Under the pieces are notes generated by a model. That model was given only the letters and a program-made list of their open reading frames with translations, was not told the origin of the DNA and did not search any database. Of a stretch of 7,986 nt of DNA, positions 1-4,898 are shown in pieces (within the stretch, counting starts at the first letter, position 1; each line of letters starts with the position of its first letter). The position numbers and the translations under genes were made by a program. Source of the DNA: Candidatus Melainabacteria bacterium GWA2_34_9 (GTDB lineage Bacteria > Cyanobacteriota > Vampirovibrionia > Gastranaerophilales > UBA9971); assembly GCA_001784535.1 (NCBI GenBank), contig MFRJ01000087.1, forward strand, positions 19,197-27,182. Reading direction: 5' to 3'.

Positions 1-503
1 ATACTTGTTCTTGCCGAACTTCCGTTTGAAGAAACATCTGTTCCGCCTGTGCTTATAGGTCCTTGAGCAACAGCTACAACTTCGCCGTTAGGAGCTAAAA
101 GCTGGGTTTGAACCAAAACACCGCCTTCTAAACTTTTGGCATCTGCCATTGATGAAACAAGAACATCAATAGTATCGCCGCTTCTCACAAAAGGAGGAAC
201 TATTGCGGTAACTATTACGGATGCGGTATTACCTTTTTTAATATCATCCGGTTTATCTACAACTGTTCCAAGGTTTTTTAACAAAGAAACATTTGTAATC
301 TGTGTTGATTTACTGTTATCGCCTGTTCCAGGAAGACCGACAACCACGCCATAACCAACAAGCTGGTTTTCTCTTATGCCGTCGATATGTGTAACATCTT
401 TAATTCTTACGCTGTAAGCATTTGCTTTTAAGCCGCAGCAAATAAAGCTAATTGCCAATAATGCAATTACAATTAATATTTTTTTATTTTTCCCAACTAC
501 CAT
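1..503 (-). CDS. flgI: FlgI, flagellar P-ring protein (N-terminal part; C-terminus cut by window edge)
   Basis: FlgI subunits form the P ring, the bushing around the flagellar rod in the peptidoglycan layer. The 167 visible codons show a Sec signal peptide (KNKK, then a hydrophobic core, cleavage likely after ANA at residue 29). The mature start matches the family: RIKD at 33-36, NQLVGYG at 46-52, GLPGTGD at 56-62, then VTAIVPPFVRSGDTIDV and a GGVLVQTQLLAPNGEVVAVAQG-like stretch broken here as GGVLVQTQLL followed by VAVAQG. Family length is about 365 residues, so more than half lies beyond base 1. The start is the ATG at 501-503, with GGGAG seven bases upstream; the nearer ATG at 508-510 hits a stop after eight codons. 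It follows flgH by 56 bases and needs FlgA, two genes upstream, for assembly. Identity is secure; the missing end cannot be judged. Confidence 0.95.
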   Translation of the reverse strand, partial: MVVGKNKKILIVIALLAISFICCGLKANAYSVRIKDVTHIDGIRENQLVGYGVVVGLPGTGDNSKSTQITNVSLLKNLGTVVDKPDDIKKGNTASVIVTAIVPPFVRSGDTIDVLVSSMADAKSLEGGVLVQTQLLAPNGEVVAVAQGPISTGGTDVSSNGSSARTS

Positions 504-559
504 ATACCATCTCCCGTTTTATTATTTATTTTTTAGAATAAGTTTAAGCCTGCACCAGC

Positions 560-1186
560 TTAGAATAAGACATTCATAAATTTGTTCATTAAGCCTTCTG
601 AATCTGAAGAAGAAGTTGTTCCTTTTCCTACAACCGCAAACTGGAAGTTTGCTATATATTTTGAACTCACTTCTCCACTGTTTGTAATAAATCTCGGATC
701 TACAATTCCGCTAATCAAAACTTCTGCTTTTTCTCCGGAATTTATTGCTACCTTTTTACCCTGAATCACAAGATTTCCGTTAGGTAAAAGCTGTATAACC
801 TGTGCTGTTATAATATCTGTTGATTTTGTTATTCTGGTTACTTTTGCCTTATTGCCTGTTGTTGTATTTCCGCCATAACCATCAAGGCTTTTAAATTTAT
901 CTGTCTTGAATAAAGTATTTAAAATAGGCGTAAATGCATCTTCCGCAGAAGAAGTATTTGCAATATCAAGTTTAACTTCGCTCTCTGCAGATGAATTTTC
1001 TTCTATTAATACTGTTACAACATCACCTATACCTTTAGCTTTTACTGTATTAAATAAAGATCTTGGCTGTGTATAATAAACACCCTGTGAAATTCCTGTT
1101 CTAAATAAAGATTCGGCAAAAACAGGAGCATTTGCTGCTGATAAAACTGCTATCATTATTAGAATGTGTGATGTTTTTCTTTTCAT
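560..1186 (-). CDS. flgH: FlgH, flagellar L-ring protein
   Basis: FlgH forms the L ring in the outer membrane and works with the FlgI P ring. Family hallmarks are visible: a YY.QPRSLF segment near the mature start, IGDVVTVLIEENSSA, a GGNTTTGN stretch, LLPNGNLVIQGKK followed by VAINSGEKAEVLISGIVDPRFI, and an aromatic C-terminal tail (NKFMNVLF). The protein is 208 residues, slightly short of the usual 220-230. The ATG at 1184-1186 gives a clean MKRK signal peptide with cleavage after VFA (residue 24). A TTG at 1193-1195 in the same frame would add three residues and sits behind AAGGTAGG, so it is a credible alternative start. Unusually, there is no cysteine in or after the signal region, so this FlgH is not a lipoprotein, unlike the enterobacterial one. 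It lies 50 bases downstream of flgA, separated by a palindromic repeat element. Confidence 0.95.
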   Translation of the reverse strand: MKRKTSHILIMIAVLSAANAPVFAESLFRTGISQGVYYTQPRSLFNTVKAKGIGDVVTVLIEENSSAESEVKLDIANTSSAEDAFTPILNTLFKTDKFKSLDGYGGNTTTGNKAKVTRITKSTDIITAQVIQLLPNGNLVIQGKKVAINSGEKAEVLISGIVDPRFITNSGEVSSKYIANFQFAVVGKGTTSSSDSEGLMNKFMNVLF

Positions 1187-1203
1187 AACCCTCAACCTAC
1201 CTT

Positions 1204-1238
1204 GTCATTGCGAGGCTGTTTTACAGCCGAGGCAATCT
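1204..1238. repeat. Palindromic dispersed-repeat-like element between flgA and flgH
   Basis: The plus strand starts GTCATTGCGAGG and ends GAGGCAATCT, with inverted arms ATTGC (1207-1211) / GCAAT (1232-1236) and GGCTGT (1214-1219) / ACAGCC (1223-1228). These flank a three-base loop; the arms are separated by GA/GAG internal mismatches. The outer pattern (TGTCATTGCGAGG ... GCAATCT) resembles, from memory, a small palindromic repeat scattered through many bacterial genomes; I cannot check copy number here. It is richer in GC than its flanks. The flgA stop codon (1237-1239, TAG in coding sense) lies in its terminal AGATTGCC. As RNA it would fold into a hairpin without a U-tract, so it is more likely an mRNA-stability or processing element than a terminator. 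Confidence 0.65.
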
Positions 1239-1950
1239 AAATATTAACCAAAACTATGTTTTCGCTTATGATTTTTCCCATATAATCTTTTCTATAATTT
1301 TTGCTTCTTACTTTTATATAATCCCCTATACTTCCCTTATCAAGGGCTATTGCAGGAATAACTACAGAAACTGATGCTGTTTTAAATATTAGAGAAACAG
1401 GACTGTCCTTTACTATTGCCGGAATATTTTCTATATAGTTAGAATCTAAAACGTCTCCCGGCTTATAATTCTTTTCTGACAAATGTGTATAAGGATCAAA
1501 ATCTTTTCTTATAAGCGTTTTAGGCAAATAAGTTATTTCTTTTTCTTCAAGAGCAACTTTTGTTAAGATATCTCCTCTTTTAATATAATCTTGTGCCACC
1601 CATACTTTGTCATAAACACTTATTTTTGCCTGAGTGATAAAAGATTTGTACTCTTCGCCGTTAACAATTATGTTAACTCTTACTATTGTTATGGGATTAA
1701 AAAATCTGTTGTTTATTTTTGCTTCTATTTCAACTTTTCCGTTTTTTCCTTCATTTGTTTCTATTTTTTCATAAGGCAAATCAGTTATTTCAACTTTAAT
1801 AATCCCTTTTACGTTTGCTTTTACTTGTTCTTCAACATCTTTTTTGATTTTTTCTTTTAAAAGCTTTGAATCTAAGACAGCTGCGCCGGCTTTACAAGAT
1901 AAAGCCGAAAAGATTAAGATTAATAGAGCTGTTTTTAGTGTTTTTTTCAA
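1237..1950 (-). CDS. flgA: FlgA, flagellar P-ring assembly chaperone
   Basis: FlgA is a periplasmic chaperone that assists polymerisation of FlgI into the P ring. The 237-residue protein has a Sec signal peptide (MKKTLKTALLILIFSALS, cleavage near AGA at 23) and a variable N-terminal half (about 25-105). A C-terminal SAF/FlgA-type domain runs from about 113: VWVAQDYIKRGDIL at 117-129, YKPGDVLDSNYI at 162-172, VKDSPVSLIFKTASVSV at 180-196, GSIGDYIKVRS at 206-216 and a final GKIISENIVLVNI strand. Length and domain order are normal for the family. The start is a TTG (1948-1950) behind AAGGAA with good spacing; no ATG nearby would retain the signal peptide. It follows flgG by 35 bases. A cysteine at residue 19 (SALSC) is a poor lipobox because position -3 is Ala, so type I cleavage is favoured. 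Confidence 0.93.
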   Translation of the reverse strand: MKKTLKTALLILIFSALSCKAGAAVLDSKLLKEKIKKDVEEQVKANVKGIIKVEITDLPYEKIETNEGKNGKVEIEAKINNRFFNPITIVRVNIIVNGEEYKSFITQAKISVYDKVWVAQDYIKRGDILTKVALEEKEITYLPKTLIRKDFDPYTHLSEKNYKPGDVLDSNYIENIPAIVKDSPVSLIFKTASVSVVIPAIALDKGSIGDYIKVRSKNYRKDYMGKIISENIVLVNI

Positions 1951-1985
1951 AGTTTTTTCCTTTTTATTACAATGGTTTTAGGCTA

Positions 1986-2771
1986 TTACGCCATGTTATT
2001 AGCTGTTCTCAGGATTTCATCGGATGATTTAATTATTTTTGAGTTTGCTTCAAAAGCTCTTTCTGCCTGAATAAGATTGATTAATTCTTCAACAACCTGA
2101 ACGTTTGCGTTTTCAACATATCCTTGCTGAATAGAACCAAAACCTTCCTGATTTGCTGTTCCTTCTATAGCTTTTCCTGAAGCAGAGGTTTCGGCATAAA
2201 GGTTTTTACCTATGGCAGACAAACCGCCCGGATTTGCAAATTTAGCCAGTCTTAATGTACCAACTTCTGTTTGTTCGGCTGTACCCGGTGTTGTAACAGA
2301 AATTTTTCCGTCAGGAGTTATTGTTATATCTTTTGCATTAGTCGGAATTGTTACCTGAGGCTGAATAACAAAGCCGTCACTTGTACACAATTGTCCATTA
2401 CCATCCATTTTTAAACTTCCGTCTCTTGTATAAGATGTTGTTCCGTCATCCATTTGGACTTGGAGGAAGCCATCACCTTCTATTGCAACGTCCAGTTTAC
2501 CTCCTGTTGCTTTGAAAGCGCCTTCAGCAAAATCTCTTGCAGTAGCAGAAGTTCTTGTACCAAGCCCTATTTGAATTCCTACAGGCTGGTTTGTTCCCTG
2601 AGCTATTTGAGCCCCCGGTGCTTTAATTGTTTGAGAAAGCAAATCCTGAAACTCTGCTCTTACTTTCTTATATCCTGTAGTGTTAACGTTTGCTATATTG
2701 TTGGAAATAACGTCAATATTTATTTGTTGTGACATCATCCCCGTTGCTGCTGTACTTAAAGCTCTTAACAT
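1986..2771 (-). CDS. flgG: FlgG, flagellar distal rod protein
   Basis: FlgG builds the distal rod that connects the proximal rod to the hook. At 261 residues it matches the family length almost exactly and carries all landmarks. The N-terminal helix has QQINIDVISNNIANVNTTGYK (residues 15-35, split here by family convention into QQINIDVISNN and IANVNTTGYK). FQDLLSQTIKAPGAQ follows, then GLQIG-like IQIGLGTR, DVAIEGDGFLQV, YTRDGSLKMDGNGQL, the VGTLRLAKFANPGGL core, NLYAETSASG, and the C-terminal QGYVENANVQVVEELINLI followed by QAERAFEANSKII. It has no signal peptide, as expected for a flagellar type III export substrate. The start ATG (2769-2771) has a strong GGGGAG site six bases upstream. It lies 56 bases downstream of flgF, its paralog. 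The QTIKAPGAQ segment distinguishes FlgG from FlgF. Confidence 0.97.
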   Translation of the reverse strand: MLRALSTAATGMMSQQINIDVISNNIANVNTTGYKKVRAEFQDLLSQTIKAPGAQIAQGTNQPVGIQIGLGTRTSATARDFAEGAFKATGGKLDVAIEGDGFLQVQMDDGTTSYTRDGSLKMDGNGQLCTSDGFVIQPQVTIPTNAKDITITPDGKISVTTPGTAEQTEVGTLRLAKFANPGGLSAIGKNLYAETSASGKAIEGTANQEGFGSIQQGYVENANVQVVEELINLIQAERAFEANSKIIKSSDEILRTANNMA

Positions 2772-2827
2772 TTTTATCTCCCCTTTTTATAATTTATTGT
2801 TTGATTATTTATAATTCGCTTAATCCG

Positions 2828-3610
2828 CTACTCTTTCACCCGTCCAACATCGTTTACTGCTTTATCTAAAGTCATTTCTGTTGTTTTTACCACTTTTGCC
2901 AGTGATTCATAAGTTCTTGTCGCAGAAATTGTATTAATCATTGTTTCTATTACATTAGAATTTGATCCTTCTACAAAACCTTGTTCTACTTTGCCGTTTA
3001 TAGCTTCTTTCGGTTTTATTTCTTCATTTGCTGTTTTGTATAAAGAATTTCCTGCTGTTATTAAGTCAGTAGGTTTTTCAAAGTCCACTATCTTTAATTT
3101 ATCTATTTCTTGCTTGCCTAAAAAGATTTTTCCGTCGCCGGTTACGTTTATTTTATCCATGCCTTTATTACTAATATCAAGTTTTATAGCTGATCCGCTC
3201 TGGCTTAAAACAGGATATCCGTCTTTTGTTACAAGCGCACCGTCTTCGTTAAGAGTAAAACTTCCATTTCTTGTATAACTGTCGCCATTATCTGTTCCTA
3301 CAACAAAAAATCCATTGCCGTTAATAGCAAAATCGAGTTTATTCTCTGTTTTTCTCATAGCTCCCTGCTGTAAATCAATTATTGTTGCATCAAGAGTACT
3401 GCCGGTGCTTAAAGTTCCAAGATTTTTATCTTGATTAAAACCATCGTTTTTGCTTTTTTCTTTTAACTCTATATCACTTACTCTTTTAAACACAGGCATA
3501 AGCGCTTTAAAGCCCGGCGTATTAACGTTAGCAAGATTATTGGAAATAACGTCAATATTTAATTGTTGTGCCATCATTCCTGATGCTGCTGCGTTTATAC
3601 CACTGACCAT
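2828..3610 (-). CDS. flgF: FlgF-type flagellar proximal rod protein (FlgG-family)
   Basis: This is a second rod protein of the FlgF/FlgG family, 260 residues, immediately upstream of flgG. It has the shared N-terminal rod helix (QQLNIDVISNNLANVNTPGFK, near residues 15-35, of which NIDVISNN is identical to FlgG). Family segments LDFAINGNGFFVV, YTRNGSFTLNEDGALVT, KIVDFEKPTDLITAGNSLY and a C-terminal QGFVEGSNSNVIETMINTI helix follow. It lacks the distal-rod APGAQ segment, and its middle differs from FlgG, so FlgF (proximal rod) is the best call given the order flgF-flgG-flgA-flgH-flgI. It has no signal peptide and is exported by the flagellar type III system. The ATG at 3608-3610 is two bases after the transglycosylase stop; its GGGAG site lies inside the end of that gene, which suggests translational coupling. 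Confidence 0.9.
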   Translation of the reverse strand: MVSGINAAASGMMAQQLNIDVISNNLANVNTPGFKALMPVFKRVSDIELKEKSKNDGFNQDKNLGTLSTGSTLDATIIDLQQGAMRKTENKLDFAINGNGFFVVGTDNGDSYTRNGSFTLNEDGALVTKDGYPVLSQSGSAIKLDISNKGMDKINVTGDGKIFLGKQEIDKLKIVDFEKPTDLITAGNSLYKTANEEIKPKEAINGKVEQGFVEGSNSNVIETMINTISATRTYESLAKVVKTTEMTLDKAVNDVGRVKE

Positions 3611-3612
3611 TT

Positions 3613-4218
3613 TTATTCAACTCCCGCCTTTTTTATGATGTTCTTCACATAATTTTGAGTTTCTTTGTAAGGGGGAACTCCCCCGTATTTCTGAACCGCT
3701 CCTGATCCTGCATTATAAGCGGCTAAACCTAATTTTACCGAATCATATTTATTTATAAGATTTTTAAGATATTTTGTTCCTCCGGCTATGTTTTGTTCGG
3801 CATCAAAGGGATTTCTAACTCCCAGTCCTTTTGCCGTTGAAGGCATTAACTGCATTAAACCCATAGCTCCTGCCTGAGATACTGCTTTTGAATTAAACCC
3901 TGATTCTTGTTGTACTACTGCTTTTACGAGATTTTTATCTATGTTGTATTTTTGGGAATATTTATCAATTAAATTTAATATTTCTCCTTTTGGAGCGCCC
4001 GGAATCTCGGGGAGATCAGGTAATGTTGTTGTGTTTGGAAGATTTAAATTGTTATTGTTAAAATATTTTTCCTGTATATTTATTTTATTATCGAGAATAT
4101 CTCCAAATGAATTATCAGAAGGATTATTAGCCGCTTCGTTTGTTCCAAAAAGGGAATTTAAACGGCTTTCTATTTCCTGAACACGTCTTATAGTTGTATC
4201 AATACTGCTTGTATCCAT
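3613..4218 (-). CDS. Flagellar-operon SLT-family lytic transglycosylase
   Basis: This is a peptidoglycan lytic transglycosylase of the soluble-lytic-transglycosylase (goose-lysozyme-like) fold, 201 residues. Residues 1-75 are a low-complexity leader: a helical MDTSSIDTTIRRVQEIESRL start, then an Asn/Asp/Pro-rich linker (NNNNLNLPNTTTLPDLPEIP at 54-73). The catalytic domain fills 78-199, with the catalytic Glu105 in VVQQESGFN, GLMQLMP at 120-126, NPFDAEQNIAGGTKYL at 136-151 and AYNAG at 167-171. There is no signal peptide or lipobox. As first gene of the rod/ring operon it probably opens peptidoglycan for the rod, the job done by the C-terminal part of FlgJ in enterobacteria, although its fold is a different one. 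The ATG at 4216-4218 follows an in-frame stop 18 bases upstream with no other start between; GGGTAGG lies very close to it, a weakly spaced site. Export through the flagellar gate is inference. Confidence 0.9.
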   Translation of the reverse strand: MDTSSIDTTIRRVQEIESRLNSLFGTNEAANNPSDNSFGDILDNKINIQEKYFNNNNLNLPNTTTLPDLPEIPGAPKGEILNLIDKYSQKYNIDKNLVKAVVQQESGFNSKAVSQAGAMGLMQLMPSTAKGLGVRNPFDAEQNIAGGTKYLKNLINKYDSVKLGLAAYNAGSGAVQKYGGVPPYKETQNYVKNIIKKAGVE

Positions 4219-4248
4219 CCTACCCGATCGTCCCTATAATTACTAAAA

Positions 4249-4279
4249 GATATAATTTCCCACCTATATAAAGTTACAA
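4249..4279 (-). promoter_or_regulatory. Weak candidate promoter for the flagellar operon
   Basis: Read on the minus strand, TTGTAA (4274-4279) and TATATC (4249-4254) lie 19 bases apart, ahead of the transglycosylase start. Both are only four-of-six matches to sigma-70 boxes and the spacer is long. I see no sigma-54 (GG/GC) or clear sigma-28 (TAAA ... GCCGATAA) promoter in this gap. A promoter is expected here because terminator-like hairpins lie just upstream and the operon runs downstream, but the exact boxes are uncertain. Confidence 0.25.
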
Positions 4280-4330
4280 CATGCTGTAGACTTTCACATC
4301 AATCCAGGGGTGTAAATAAACTTCTCAAAA

Positions 4331-4352
4331 AAATACACCTATCGGTGTATTT
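4331..4352 (-). terminator. AT-rich hairpin with T-run, second of two tandem terminators
   Basis: There is a perfect inverted repeat AAATACACC (4331-4339) / GGTGTATTT (4344-4352) around a four-base loop. On the minus strand the stem runs straight into a T-run (TTTTTTT, counting the last stem bases), so it can act as a backup intrinsic terminator for the cysteine-rich gene. The symmetric GGTGTATTT arms could equally be a protein operator upstream of the flagellar operon; the sequence alone does not decide. Confidence 0.5.
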
Positions 4353-4358
4353 AAACAA

Positions 4359-4393
4359 AAAAAGAGAGGGATTACCCTAACCCCTCTCTTTTT
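4359..4393 (-). terminator. Strong intrinsic terminator after the cysteine-rich gene (bidirectional in form)
   Basis: There is a twelve-base-pair perfect stem, AAAAAGAGAGGG (4359-4370) / CCCTCTCTTTTT (4382-4393), with an 11-base loop. T-runs occur on both sides, so it would terminate on either strand. It begins 22 bases after the stop codon of the cysteine-rich gene and separates that gene's transcription from the flagellar operon. Confidence 0.85.
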
Positions 4394-4415
4394 CTTTTTT
4401 AGCTTAAATTAAAAA

Positions 4416-4763
4416 CTAAAAGCTAAAGAAATTTTTCCAGAAACCACGTTTTTGACAACATGCATATTCATTATAATCAGGATCAACAGCAATTGTTGAT
4501 ACACTCACAGGAACTGCTGCACCTGTTGCACATGGATTACATGGATTACATACCGGAGCACAAGTTTGTACGCAAGTTTTAACAATAGGAACTACACTTA
4601 TTCTTGGGGCACAAGGATTACATGTATTACAAGGATTACATGTACTAACTGGACATGCTGCGCCTGTTAAACATGGGTTACAAGGATTACAAGTTCCACA
4701 CTGAGCAAAAACAGGTTGAGAAAATGCCATAAGCAAGCCTATTACTGCTAGAGATTTTTTCAT
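4416..4763 (-). CDS. Small secreted cysteine-rich CNPC-repeat protein, function unknown
   Basis: I do not recognise a named family. The 115-residue product starts with a clear Sec signal peptide (MKKSLAVIGLLMAFSQPVFA, cleavage before QCG). The remaining 95 residues contain 16 cysteines, mostly in Cys-Asn-Pro-Cys units: overlapping CNPCNPC at 25-31, CNPCNTCNPC at 42-51 and CNPCNPC at 72-78, plus CVQTC at 64-68 and a CC pair at 102-103. The block CNPCNPC.TGAA.PVS occurs twice (25-40 and 72-87), an internal duplication. The tail ends in an aromatic-basic segment (KRGFWKNFFSF). The ATG follows AAAGGAG at eight bases. CxxC spacing would suit metal binding or disulfide cross-linking in the envelope; both are inference. 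Own promoter candidate upstream and strong terminator downstream point to a monocistronic gene. Confidence 0.85.
   Translation of the reverse strand: MKKSLAVIGLLMAFSQPVFAQCGTCNPCNPCLTGAACPVSTCNPCNTCNPCAPRISVVPIVKTCVQTCAPVCNPCNPCATGAAVPVSVSTIAVDPDYNEYACCQKRGFWKNFFSF
4516..4550. repeat. Copy 1 of 35-base direct repeat inside the CNPC gene
   Basis: This segment and 4657-4691 are near-identical direct repeats 141 bases (47 codons) apart. Each encodes CNPCNPC.TGAA and each contains the nine-base Cys-Asn-Pro unit in tandem. The third-base differences show divergence after an in-frame duplication rather than a recent copy. Confidence 0.7.
4657..4691. repeat. Copy 2 of 35-base direct repeat inside the CNPC gene
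   Basis: This is the partner of 4516-4550. It encodes the first CNPCNPCLTGAA block right after the signal peptide. Further single nine-base units (GGATTACA-type on the plus strand) lie between the two copies at about 4614-4640, so the whole coding region grew by nine-base steps. Confidence 0.7.
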
Positions 4764-4817
4764 ACGTCTAACTCCTTTGTTTTTATTGATTGTTCCATTT
4801 CATAGGATACATCTAGT

Positions 4818-4826
4818 GTTATAGCA
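4818..4826 (-). promoter_or_regulatory. Extended -10 promoter candidate for the CNPC gene
   Basis: The minus strand reads TGCTATAAC, an extended -10 (TG.TATAAT-like) element, preceded by an AT-rich tract without a good -35 box. Transcription would start near 4811 and give a leader of roughly 48 bases before the ATG. The spacing and the gene's isolated position support it; the missing -35 box leaves doubt. Confidence 0.45.
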
Positions 4827-4898
4827 TAATAAAAACAAAATTTTATTCGCAAAATTGTTAATATTTAAGTTAGACTTTTGGTTTACTTTAAAGGACTT

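Noticed and set aside
136..354. Plus-strand open frame of 72 codons at the left end
   Set aside because: It lies wholly antisense to flgI, whose reading frame matches the FlgI family residue by residue.
1591..1860. Plus-strand Phe/Tyr-rich frame opposite flgA
   Set aside because: The Phe/Tyr/Cys-rich composition is the mirror of Lys/Glu/Ile codons in flgA; there is no independent signal.
4235..4256. Two perfect TATAAT hexamers on the plus strand
   Set aside because: No plus-strand gene follows within reach and no good -35 boxes are paired with them; such hexamers arise easily in A/T-rich DNA.
4530..4700. Short tandem repeats that could suggest a CRISPR array
   Set aside because: The units are nine bases, in frame, and encode Cys-Asn-Pro; there are no spacers of constant length.
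4860..4898. Possible terminator after the GH13 gene (GGTTT / AAACC ends with TTTAAA inner symmetry)
   Set aside because: The stem is short and interrupted, and no clean T-run follows; read-through into the CNPC gene cannot be excluded.
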